This document shows positions 33,918-41,347 of a stretch of 50,298 bases of DNA, piece by piece. The stretch is from Myxococcota bacterium (lineage in GTDB: Bacteria; Myxococcota_A; UBA9160; UBA6930): the NCBI GenBank assembly GCA_030065975.1, contig JASJCN010000004.1:1-50298 (forward strand), given 5' to 3'. The translations under genes were made by a program, and so were the position numbers. Each line of letters begins with the position of its first letter. The first letter of the stretch is position 1. The notes beneath the pieces were generated by a model, which saw only the letters and a program-made list of their open reading frames with translations, made no database searches and had not been told where the DNA came from.

Positions 33918-33988
33918 GCGGAGCGGAGCTCCGCGTTCATTGGGCGGAGCGGAGCTCCCCGTCTACTGGGCGGAGCGAAGCTCCTTCT
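33911..33988. repeat. 26-bp tandem repeat, three copies, at a convergent gene junction
   Basis: Units at 33911-33936, 33937-33962 and 33963-33988 are tandem, differing at a few bases. The first holds the stop of the Gfo/Idh/MocA gene (TGA); on the minus strand the third holds the OYE-type gene stop and each copy reads ELRSAQ or ELRSAQ-like followed by a stop. Copy one contains the 12-base palindrome GCGGAGCTCCGC; copies two and three contain weaker versions. The stop region was therefore copied twice, and the palindromes could act as shared terminators. Confidence 0.92.
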
Positions 33989-35387
33989 TCAACGACGCCA
34001 GGGTCTCGGCCTCGGGGCGTCGCTTGTAGAAGGGATCGATCGGGTAGCAGCCCGACACCAGGCCGTTGCGCGGCGCCGTGGTGCAGTCGCTGAACGTGCG
34101 GCACACGAGGCCGCGCTCGAGGGGCCGGCCCGCGAGCACGTCCTTCGGAAGCTCGGGGTACGAGAGCATCATGCGGCCGAGCCCGATCACGTGCGCCCCG
34201 CCCTCGCGCACGACGCCCTGGGCCACGAGCGGCAGCCACTCCTGGAGGTAGGTGTAGGCCGAGCCGACGACGACGAGATCCGGGTGGCGCCGGGTGAGCT
34301 CGGCGGTCGCGTGGAGCTGACGCGCCACGCCCACCAGCGGATCCTCGGGTGGCTGGTACCCGTCCGAGGGCGGGTAGAAGGCCGGCCGCTGGGCGTGGGG
34401 GTTGTAGTAGGGGCTCCCGGCGGTCGTGCACAGCAGGGCCACCCCGGCGTCGGCCAGGCGCTCGAGCAACGCGTGGGTCTCGGAGAGATCCGGTGCGAGC
34501 CCGTCCGCAGTCGACCCGAAGGGCGCATGCGCGCTGGGCTCCGGCCGCCCCACTCCGTCCTCGCCCGGGCCGAAGGGGTGCAGGTCGAAGATCGAGAGAC
34601 GCACCCCGATCGCGAGCTCCGGGGCCGCGCTCTTCACCGCGGCGATCGCGCGCAGCAGGAAGCGCGACCGTCCTTCGAGGTCCCCGCCGTAGGGCCCCGG
34701 GCGCTCGTGGGCCGAGAGCAGCTCGTGCCCCAGGTAGCCGTGGCACGCCTTCACGTCGACGAAGCCGAAGCCCGCGTCGCGGGCCATGACGGCCACCCGC
34801 GCGTACTGCTCGACCAGGTCGTCGAGCTCGGCGTCGCTCAGCAGCGCCGCGTCGTCGGTGATGCCGACGCGACCATCCAGCACCGGATGGCGAAACGCGG
34901 TCCGCGGCGCCGGCGTGCCCTCGGGCCTCGCATAGCGGCCCGAGTGGGTGAGCTGCAGCCCGGTCAGCAGGTCGTCGTGGCCGCCGCAGTCGGCTTCGTC
35001 GTGCGCACGCAGCAGCAGCGCGTGGAGCTCCGCGAGGTCCGCCGCGCTCTCGGGATTGCGGCAGAGCTGGTTCGGGTTGGCGCGCCCGTCGGGCGCGATG
35101 GCATAGGCCTCGCCGCCCCACACGAGCTTTGCGCCGCTCGCCCCGAAGCGCTCCCAACGTCGCCGCACGAGATCCGTCGGACGACCGTCGGCGGTCGCGT
35201 CCCAGCCCTCCATCGGAAGCACCGCGAAGCGGTTGCCGATCGTCCGCCCGCCGATGTCGAGAGGCGCGGCCAGCGGCCCCCCCGGCTCCACCTCCTCTTC
35301 GAGGGGCATCTCGATGCCGAGCTCGGCGAAGCGCTCGAGCAGCGCTTCGCGGGTGCGCGTACGGGTCAGCTTGCGTGCCTGGCTCAA
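33963..35387 (-). CDS. OYE-like FMN-dependent NADH:flavin oxidoreductase
   Basis: A 474-residue flavoenzyme of the old yellow enzyme type. FMN-barrel signatures are seen in [49 protein letters not shown] and [15 protein letters not shown], then [17 protein letters not shown]. The C-terminus has a cysteine set ([19 protein letters not shown]) that recalls, but does not match, the [4Fe-4S] set of the 2,4-dienoyl-CoA reductase group; cluster binding is uncertain. It reduces an activated C=C bond or catalyses a related reaction. The TTG at 35387 overlaps the DHDPS-like stop (TTGA), so translation is coupled. Its stop lies in the 26-bp repeat. Confidence 0.88.
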   Translation of the reverse strand: MSQARKLTRTRTREALLERFAELGIEMPLEEEVEPGGPLAAPLDIGGRTIGNRFAVLPMEGWDATADGRPTDLVRRRWERFGASGAKLVWGGEAYAIAPDGRANPNQLCRNPESAADLAELHALLLRAHDEADCGGHDDLLTGLQLTHSGRYARPEGTPAPRTAFRHPVLDGRVGITDDAALLSDAELDDLVEQYARVAVMARDAGFGFVDVKACHGYLGHELLSAHERPGPYGGDLEGRSRFLLRAIAAVKSAAPELAIGVRLSIFDLHPFGPGEDGVGRPEPSAHAPFGSTADGLAPDLSETHALLERLADAGVALLCTTAGSPYYNPHAQRPAFYPPSDGYQPPEDPLVGVARQLHATAELTRRHPDLVVVGSAYTYLQEWLPLVAQGVVREGGAHVIGLGRMMLSYPELPKDVLAGRPLERGLVCRTFSDCTTAPRNGLVSGCYPIDPFYKRRPEAETLASLKKELRSAQ

Positions 35388-36358
35388 CCCAGGGCCTCCA
35401 GACGGCGAGCGATGTCGGCCAGCACCGGGCGGTCGCTCTCCGGGCGCTCGGGCGCCCGGGGATGGGTGCGCGAGCTCTCGATGCGCCCGCGCAGGTGCAG
35501 GAAGATCGCCGCGTCGTGCTTGTAGGCGGGAACCGGATCGCGGAAGGCGAAGCAGCCCAGGTACTGCAGCAGGTCGTTCCACTCGTAGAAGGCCGGGTCG
35601 CCCGCCTCCCAGAGCCGATCGCGATGGGCGAAGTGCTCGGGTGCGAAGGCCGAGAGCCCGAGCAGGTAGTCGCTCCCGTACATCACCATGTCGATGGCGA
35701 GATCGTTCCCGGTCAGCACCCGGAAGTCCGGGCGGCGGGCATCGCGCAGGGCGAGGCGCTCCCACTCGAGCGCCCGGGAGAGCGAGGAGTGCTTGGCTCC
35801 CAGACACTGCGGGATCTCGAGCAGGCCCGCGTAGGCGTCGAGGTCGTAGATCCGCCCGTAGGGCACGAACATCGGGCCGAGCTCGAAGCCGATGAAGCGA
35901 TCCACGTTCTGCGCCAGCTTGGCCTGGGCCTCGACCCACTCGGGACCCTCGAGCGCGGTCAGACCGTTCGAGGGAAAGATCACCGGGATTCCGCCATGAC
36001 GCTGGATGTCGTCCATGGCCGATGCGTAGGCATCGGGCCGGTAGGCGTCTCCCGCCTCGTCGCCCACGTGCGTCCCGGCCACGAAGCCCTCACCGGCGAC
36101 GGCGTGCGCGGTCTCGAGGACACGCAATCGCTCGGCCGGCTCGAGGAGCTGGACGTAGCCTGTGTCCATGTTCACGGCCGGCACGAGCCCGGCCTCGACG
36201 GTGCGACGCAGCAGGTCGGCGTAGCCGTTCCAGTCGATCTCGCCGGCCTCGGTGAACGGGAGCAGCACGGCGGACATCCCGTGGATCTTGCGACCGGGTC
36301 GGACGCGCGCACTGGGGTGGTCCGGAGGCTGAGAGGGATCGGAGGTGGGGTCGGTCAT
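35384..36358 (-). CDS. DHDPS/NAL-family aldolase-like protein
   Basis: A 324-residue (beta/alpha)8 protein of the dihydrodipicolinate synthase/N-acetylneuraminate lyase family. The Schiff-base Lys is in [14 protein letters not shown] (about residue 190), and [13 protein letters not shown] and [14 protein letters not shown] lie in the family's substrate loops. The motif order differs from classical DapA, so it is probably a sugar-acid or keto-acid aldolase or dehydratase. The first 25 residues are hydrophilic and Pro-rich. The ATG at 36358 is taken as the start. It is the first gene of a two-gene minus-strand unit with the OYE-type enzyme. Confidence 0.86.
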   Translation of the reverse strand: MTDPTSDPSQPPDHPSARVRPGRKIHGMSAVLLPFTEAGEIDWNGYADLLRRTVEAGLVPAVNMDTGYVQLLEPAERLRVLETAHAVAGEGFVAGTHVGDEAGDAYRPDAYASAMDDIQRHGGIPVIFPSNGLTALEGPEWVEAQAKLAQNVDRFIGFELGPMFVPYGRIYDLDAYAGLLEIPQCLGAKHSSLSRALEWERLALRDARRPDFRVLTGNDLAIDMVMYGSDYLLGLSAFAPEHFAHRDRLWEAGDPAFYEWNDLLQYLGCFAFRDPVPAYKHDAAIFLHLRGRIESSRTHPRAPERPESDRPVLADIARRLEALG

Positions 36359-36492
36359 GGCCGAGGCTGGATGGTGGCGGCCCCGAAGCCCCTCGTCTAC
36401 ACCTGCGCCGAGGCAAGACCCTGACGACCCCCCGCGCCGAAGCCGAGTCCACCGAGTCGACTTCCCGAGGCCCGCAGCTGCTCCTGGGAAGC

Positions 36493-37254
36493 GTGGCCCT
36501 CGAGCCCAATCGCTGGCGGACCGTCGACCCCACGGGTCGGGCCACCCTCGCCCTGACCGACTGGCTCCCGGCCATCGCCGAGGCCGGCTTCGACGGCATC
36601 GAGATCTGGGACCGGCACCTGACCGAGGCCTCCGCGGACGAGGCCGACGCGATCCTGGCCGGGCCGCTCCCGATCTCCGTCTTCAACAGCTACGTCTCCC
36701 TCGACGAGGTCGCCCCGGGCGACCGCGACGCGGTCAGCGGGTGGGTCGCACGCAGCAGGAGTCGCGGCGTGAAGTTCAACGTCGGCAACGACGCGGCCTC
36801 CGAGTCGCGCTATGCCGAGCGGATCGCGGCCTGGCTCGAGGGGCTCCCCGATGGCGCCGCGCTCCTCTGCGAGTGCCACCACGGCATCTCGATCGCCGAG
36901 GATCCCGCCGTGGCCCGCCGGATCTTCGAGGCCGCGGGCCCGCCCGAGCGACTGCAGGCCATCGTCCACACCCACGAGGAGCCCGACGCGATCCGCGCGC
37001 GCTTCGACGCCTACGGCGAGCGCATCCGCCACGTCCACGTGAACTTCCTGGACTTCCAGAAGGGAGGCGCCCCGCCCCTGCGCGACGAACGCGAGCGGCT
37101 CGAGGCCCGGGTGGCCCTGCTCGACGAGCTCGGCTTCGCCGGCAGCTACTGCCTCGAGTTCGTGCACGGCCTGCTGACCGAGCGGGACGACCCCGAGCAC
37201 CTCGTGCCCCAGGCAGCGGAAGACCTGGTGCTGCTGCGCGAGATCACGGGGTAG
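36493..37254 (+). CDS. Sugar phosphate isomerase/epimerase-like TIM-barrel protein
   Basis: A 253-residue TIM-barrel of the xylose-isomerase-like type. Strand and metal segments: [50 protein letters not shown] (Glu ligand), [13 protein letters not shown] and [10 protein letters not shown]. The start is a GTG at 36493; the frame also runs further upstream to a CTG at about 36421, but with low-complexity composition and no ATG. It is divergent from the DHDPS-like gene (134-base gap) and 8 bases from the convergent CMD-family gene. It is the second isomerase of the sugar region. Confidence 0.8.
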   Translation: MALEPNRWRTVDPTGRATLALTDWLPAIAEAGFDGIEIWDRHLTEASADEADAILAGPLPISVFNSYVSLDEVAPGDRDAVSGWVARSRSRGVKFNVGNDAASESRYAERIAAWLEGLPDGAALLCECHHGISIAEDPAVARRIFEAAGPPERLQAIVHTHEEPDAIRARFDAYGERIRHVHVNFLDFQKGGAPPLRDERERLEARVALLDELGFAGSYCLEFVHGLLTERDDPEHLVPQAAEDLVLLREITG

Positions 37255-37262
37255 GGGCGACC

Positions 37263-37655
37263 TCAGTCGTCGCCGGCTTCGGAACGCTCCTTCTCCACCG
37301 CCGCGATCTGCTGCTCGACGACGCCGAGCATCCCGGCCGCCCGGGGATAGCCCGCGTAGTGCGCCAGCATGATCAGCACCTCGCGTAGCTGCTCCGGCTC
37401 GAGCTCTCCGTTCTTGAGTGCCGCCTTCGCCTGGATCCCGAAGGTGTCCTTCTCCCCGAGCGCGCCGATCGCGCCGAGCAGGATCAGCCGACGATCCCGC
37501 ATGGAGAGCGCCTCGCGGGTCCAGACCTCGGCGAAGAGGGTCTCGAGCATCACGTCGGAGAAGGCCATGGCGCCCTTCGGCGGCACCACGACGTCGCCGG
37601 CGTAGACCTTGCGGATCATCTCGGCTCCGCGCCGATAGCGTTCGTCGTCGGACAT
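37263..37655 (-). CDS. Carboxymuconolactone decarboxylase family protein
   Basis: A 130-residue all-helical protein of the CMD family. REALSMRDRRLILLGAIGAL, GIQAKAALKNGELEPEQLRE and VLIMLAHYAGYPRAAGML match the conserved core. It has no cysteine, so it lacks the AhpD CxxC redox pair and is of the decarboxylase type, whose members decarboxylate gamma-carboxymuconolactone or act in aromatic and lactone pathways. The ATG at 37655 is the first codon. It is 79 bases from the divergent SDR. Confidence 0.9.
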   Translation of the reverse strand: MSDDERYRRGAEMIRKVYAGDVVVPPKGAMAFSDVMLETLFAEVWTREALSMRDRRLILLGAIGALGEKDTFGIQAKAALKNGELEPEQLREVLIMLAHYAGYPRAAGMLGVVEQQIAAVEKERSEAGDD

Positions 37656-37734
37656 GGCGGTAGTCTGCGGCCGATCCCGAGCGGCCGCCATGCTACAGGT
37701 GGGGCCGGGAGGACCGCTCCCGGGAGGAGGGACG

Positions 37735-38514
37735 ATGCTGCTCGAAGGGAAGACGGTGCTGGTCGCGGGGGTGGGCGACGGGCTCGGCCGGGAGGTCGCC
37801 GAGACGGCCTTTCGCGACGGTGCCAACCTGCTCCTCGCCGCGCGCACCAAGGAGAACCTCCATCGCGCCTGCGAGGAGATCGACCCGAGCGGCGCGCGTG
37901 TCGCGGGCGTGCCGACCGACATCTCCCGTGCCGCCGACTGCGAAGCACTGGCGGCGTTCGGACGCGAGCGCTTCGGCGGCATCGATGCCCTGATCCAGGT
38001 CGCCGCCTACGAGAACGTCTTCGGCGGCCTGGCCGAGACGGACTTCGAGACCTGGAGGAAGGCCTACGACACGAACGTGATCGGGAGCCTCACGCTGATC
38101 CGCGCCCTCGTTCCCGGGCTGCGCGAGCAGGGGGGCGGCTCGATCGTGCTGATCGGCTCGCAGTCGATGTTCCTGCCCCAGCTCCCCCAGGCGGGCTACG
38201 CCGCCTCCAAGGGCGCCCTGCTCTCGGCGATGTACTACCTGGCCGACGAGCTCGGCCCGGATCAGATCCGGGTCAACATGGTCGTCCCGAGCTGGATGTG
38301 GGGCCCGCCCGTCCAGGCCTTCGTCCGCTTCCGCGCCAAGAGCGAGGAGAAGACGGAGGAGGCGGTGCTCCAGGAGATCGTCGGGAGCTTCCCGCTGCGG
38401 CGCATGACCGAGGACGGCGAGGTCGCCGAGGCGGCCGTCTTCTTCGCGTCGGACCGCGCCCGCGCGATCACGGGCCAGCATCTGATGGTCAACTCCGGTG
38501 AGCTGATGCGCTAG
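37735..38514 (+). CDS. SDR-family oxidoreductase
   Basis: A 259-residue SDR. The Rossmann loop is AGVGDGLGREVA and an Arg follows beta-2 (AARTKENLH, NADP preference). The usual NNAG is replaced by VAAYEN, and S in LIGSQSMF with YAASKGALLSAM completes the catalytic set. The loop FVRFRAKSEEKTEEAVL is longer than usual. The ATG has GGGAGGAGGGACG upstream. It ends 9 bases before the convergent duplicated-domain gene. Confidence 0.9.
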   Translation: MLLEGKTVLVAGVGDGLGREVAETAFRDGANLLLAARTKENLHRACEEIDPSGARVAGVPTDISRAADCEALAAFGRERFGGIDALIQVAAYENVFGGLAETDFETWRKAYDTNVIGSLTLIRALVPGLREQGGGSIVLIGSQSMFLPQLPQAGYAASKGALLSAMYYLADELGPDQIRVNMVVPSWMWGPPVQAFVRFRAKSEEKTEEAVLQEIVGSFPLRRMTEDGEVAEAAVFFASDRARAITGQHLMVNSGELMR

Positions 38515-38523
38515 GCGGGTCCG

Positions 38524-39459
38524 CTAGGAGGTCTCTGCGGAATCCACTCGCTCGAAGCGGTAGCTCGTGTTCGCGGTGACCACGAGCAAGGCGCGCGCAC
38601 CGAGGCGTTGGACGCCCCGGATCGGGCTCGTCGCGACCGTCGGCCCCTCGTCCACGGAGAAGCGCGCGCAGCTGCCGATCTCGAGGGCGTCGAGCAGGTG
38701 ACCGAGGCCGAGCTCGCGCCGGCTCTCGAGGTCGCGCTCCCGGCTGCTCACCTTGGTGACGCGCACGCGGGCTCCCGCGGCGAACGCTCCGGCTGCCGCG
38801 GCCGGACGCGGCGCAGCGGCGCTGTCGACGAGGCCCGTGGCGTCGTCGTCCCCTTTCGCCCGCGCGGTCGCCACCGGACGCGTCCGCGCGCGCAGGTCGG
38901 CGAGCCGGCCCAGGGCGTCCTTGGGTCGGGGGCGCTCGCCGTTCAGGCGGCTGAGCTGGTAGGCGTGGTTGTCGGTCGCGACGCGCACGACCTTCGGGCC
39001 GAGCGCCTCGACCTCGAGGACCGGCGTCGAGAGCATCACCTGGCTGGCCGCGGCACCGAAGCCCACGCGCAGGCGCGCTCCGGGCATGAGCCGCTCGAGC
39101 AGCCGTCCGATGCCGATGTCCTTGGGCGCAGCCGCGTGCGCGTCGCCCGACTCTGCGTCGCACGACTCTGCGTCGCACGAGGCCGGGAGCTGCTGGACCC
39201 GCACCCAGGCGCCCATCTCCCACACTGGAGCCTGCCCCGCCGGCGCCGGCGGGACGATCCCCGAGTGGGTGGAACCCGTGAGGCCCTCGAGCGGGCCCGT
39301 GGCCTCGAAGGAGCGGGACGGGCGCGTTTGCCGCTCCTGCATCGGCGAGGAGCGGGATTGTCGGAGCTTCACGCGCGCCTCTTCGGCGACGGCCAGAGCC
39401 CGCTGGAGGACACCCCCCTGGGGGCTTTCCCCACCTCCGAAGGCACCTGCGCGCCCCAT
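38524..39459 (-). CDS. Protein with two copies of a ~55-residue beta-rich domain
   Basis: A 311-residue protein with no signal peptide. The C-terminal two-thirds contain two related domains: one at about residues 117-175 (IGRLLERLMPGARLRVGFG, ALGPKVVRVATDNHAYQLSR) and one at about 250-308 (LGHLLDALEIGSCARFSVDE, RLGARALLVVTANTSYRFER). The repeat has a pattern of leading helix, Gly turn, strand pair and a C-terminal VVT-N-xY strand. Between the two lies an Ala/Pro/Asp linker, and a 15-bp repeat codes part of the N-terminal linker (SCDAE). I do not recognise a named family. The ATG at 39459 sits next to a palindrome; a further ATG at 39525 would overlap the divergent gene. Confidence 0.72.
   Translation of the reverse strand: MGRAGAFGGGESPQGGVLQRALAVAEEARVKLRQSRSSPMQERQTRPSRSFEATGPLEGLTGSTHSGIVPPAPAGQAPVWEMGAWVRVQQLPASCDAESCDAESGDAHAAAPKDIGIGRLLERLMPGARLRVGFGAAASQVMLSTPVLEVEALGPKVVRVATDNHAYQLSRLNGERPRPKDALGRLADLRARTRPVATARAKGDDDATGLVDSAAAPRPAAAAGAFAAGARVRVTKVSSRERDLESRRELGLGHLLDALEIGSCARFSVDEGPTVATSPIRGVQRLGARALLVVTANTSYRFERVDSAETS
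39140..39184. repeat. 15-bp tandem repeat, three copies
   Basis: GCGTCGCCCGACTCT (39140), GCGTCGCACGACTCT (39155) and a degenerate third copy (39170). In frame on the minus strand it encodes SCDAE-type repeats in a linker of the duplicated-domain protein. Same unit length as the recQ repeat, but a different sequence. Confidence 0.85.
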
Positions 39460-39460
39460 T

Positions 39461-39476
39461 GACCGACCAGTCGGTC
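39461..39476. promoter_or_regulatory. TetR-type operator-like palindrome
   Basis: GACCGACCAGTCGGTC has perfect 7-base arms (GACCGAC/GTCGGTC) and a 2-base centre, a form known from many TetR-family operators. It starts 2 bases upstream of the ATG of the minus-strand gene (39459) and lies 47 bases upstream of the plus-strand gene (39524). It could control both divergent genes. No TetR gene is next to it; the only one in the window is at 20038 and its own operator candidate has a different sequence. Confidence 0.6.
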
Positions 39477-39523
39477 CGCAGCACGCTAGCCGGACCCACT
39501 CTTCCGCTTCCTCGAGGTGCTCC

Positions 39524-41284
39524 ATGTCGATCCGTCTCCCGATCCTCTCGCTGGCGCTCGCCGTCGCCGTGCTAGGCGCAGGCGCCGCGAACGCTGCGCC
39601 GTACCCCAGCGACACCTGCGTCGCCGACCGCCTCCAGGCCGCCGCGCGGGCCTGCAAGTCGATCGTGAACGGGACCGACTTCGCCACGGGGGACGTGCGT
39701 CCCGGCCGGGTCGCGAAAGCGCGGACCGCACTCGAGACCGCCTGGTCCGACACGGCGGCGGCAGCCCAGGGCACCTGTTCGGAAGCGTCGGCGACGCCGG
39801 ACGAGCTGCTCGATCTCTTCGAGTCGGGCGCGAGCGCCCTTGCAGGGGCCGTCTCCGCCACGAGCCCGGCCTGTGCCAGTGAAGCCCGGCGCTGGGCCGC
39901 CCAGTCCTGCAAGAACCTGCTCCGCGATTGGGGCAACCACCTCGCCGACCGCGAGAACGACCGGCTGCGCACCGGGCTGGACGCCGCACTCGACCTCTCC
40001 AGCCGGAAGATCGAGGCTCGTCTCGCCGCCGGCGCTCCCAGCTGCGACGCGACCGACCGCGCGGACGTGGCGAGCGCGGTCGAGGTCCTGGCCACCAGCA
40101 TCCGCGTCGCGACCACCACGACCAGCAGCGTCGGCTCGGCGTTCGTGAAGATCTCCCCCGGCGACTCCGTCGACTACATGGGCCAGACCTACGAGCCCCG
40201 CTGCTCGGCGGGCGGCCCCTACAGCTTCTGGGTGCGGCGCGGCACCGAGAACAAGCTGCTCATGTACTACCAGGGTGGCGGCGCCTGCTGGGAGAACCTC
40301 ACCTGCAACGGCATCCCGGGCCTCACGGGCCCCACTTTCAAGACCAACACGTCGGACAACGACAACCCGGACAACTTCACGTCGGGCTTCGCCGACCTCG
40401 ACAACCCGGACAACCCCTTCCGCGACTGGAACGTCGTGTTCGTGCCCTACTGCACCGGCGACGTGCACTGGGGCAACGAGGTGGTGGACCACACGGGGCC
40501 CTTCCCGATCACGATCCACCACAAGGGCTACGCCAACGCCCAGACCGCCGAGAAGTGGGCGCGGGAGCACTTCGTCCTGCCCGACCAGGTCTTCGTGACC
40601 GGCTCGAGCGCCGGATCATACGGCGCCATCGTGAACTCGCTGCCGCTCCAGGAGTTCGCCTACCCGTCGACGGAGTTCGTCGTCCTGGGCGATGCGGGGA
40701 ACGGCGTGATCACCGAGAGCTTCCTGCGGGACAACCTCGCCATCTGGGGCATCGAGGAGAACCTGCCGACCTGGATCCCGGCGTTCGACGTCCCGATCAC
40801 GCAGCTGGATGCCGCCGACCTGTGGGCCGAGTCGGCGAAGTTCTACTCCCAGAACCGCTTCGCCACCTACACCACGGCCTATGACGGCGGCGGCGGCGGC
40901 CAGACCGGCTTCTACAACGTGATGCTCGAGATGTCCCCGGTCGGCGCCCTGCGCTGGTGGGAGGCCTCCTGCGCGTGGAACGAGGAGATGCTCGACCTCA
41001 ACGACAAGGCGGGTGCGAGCGCCGGCAACTTCCGCTCCTACGTGGGCTCGGGCTCGGCCCACACCATGTGGGGGCGTAACAAGGTCTACACGGACACCAC
41101 CGGCAACGTGCCCACCATCCGCGACTGGGTGGAGGACATGCTGCAGGGCAACTCGGACTGGCAGGACGTGCTCTGCACCGATTGCACCACGGTGCTGCCC
41201 GGGGATCCGAAGCCGAACCCGCTCCAGCTGCCCTTCGTGGCGGACGACCGGATCGACTGCTCGGCGACGGCGCCGCCTTCCTGA
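39524..41284 (+). CDS. Secreted pectin-acetylesterase-like hydrolase
   Basis: A 586-residue exported protein. A signal peptide (LSLALAVAVLGAGAANA) is followed by a helical N-terminal domain of about 150 residues with four to six Cys. The C-terminal 390 residues are a pectin acetylesterase/Notum-type alpha/beta hydrolase: oxyanion YYQGGGACWENLTCNG, nucleophile VTGSSAGSYGAIVNS (GxSxG), and the His in GSGSAHTMWGRN. Such enzymes remove acyl groups from polymers or lipidated peptides. The ATG at 39524 is the first in-frame codon giving a signal peptide. Repeats of NPDN occur around residue 280-300. It is divergent from the duplicated-domain gene. Confidence 0.88.
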   Translation: MSIRLPILSLALAVAVLGAGAANAAPYPSDTCVADRLQAAARACKSIVNGTDFATGDVRPGRVAKARTALETAWSDTAAAAQGTCSEASATPDELLDLFESGASALAGAVSATSPACASEARRWAAQSCKNLLRDWGNHLADRENDRLRTGLDAALDLSSRKIEARLAAGAPSCDATDRADVASAVEVLATSIRVATTTTSSVGSAFVKISPGDSVDYMGQTYEPRCSAGGPYSFWVRRGTENKLLMYYQGGGACWENLTCNGIPGLTGPTFKTNTSDNDNPDNFTSGFADLDNPDNPFRDWNVVFVPYCTGDVHWGNEVVDHTGPFPITIHHKGYANAQTAEKWAREHFVLPDQVFVTGSSAGSYGAIVNSLPLQEFAYPSTEFVVLGDAGNGVITESFLRDNLAIWGIEENLPTWIPAFDVPITQLDAADLWAESAKFYSQNRFATYTTAYDGGGGGQTGFYNVMLEMSPVGALRWWEASCAWNEEMLDLNDKAGASAGNFRSYVGSGSAHTMWGRNKVYTDTTGNVPTIRDWVEDMLQGNSDWQDVLCTDCTTVLPGDPKPNPLQLPFVADDRIDCSATAPPS

Positions 41285-41301
41285 GTCTCACCGACGTAGG
41301 C

Positions 41302-41323
41302 GCCCCGCTGGCGAAACCGGGGC
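41302..41323. terminator. Hairpin in the intergenic region after the esterase
   Basis: GCCCCG (41302-41307) pairs with CGGGGC (41318-41323) across a 10-base loop, 18 bases after the esterase stop and 25 bases before the GTG of the DUF2339 gene. There is no T-run, so it is a weak terminator candidate. Confidence 0.4.
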
Positions 41324-41347
41324 ACGTGCGCTCTTCTCCACACACCG

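Noticed and set aside
39461-39476. Assigning the palindrome to the TetR at 20038
   Set aside because: Its sequence is unlike the palindrome next to that TetR gene and it lies 19 kb away, so the link is unsupported.
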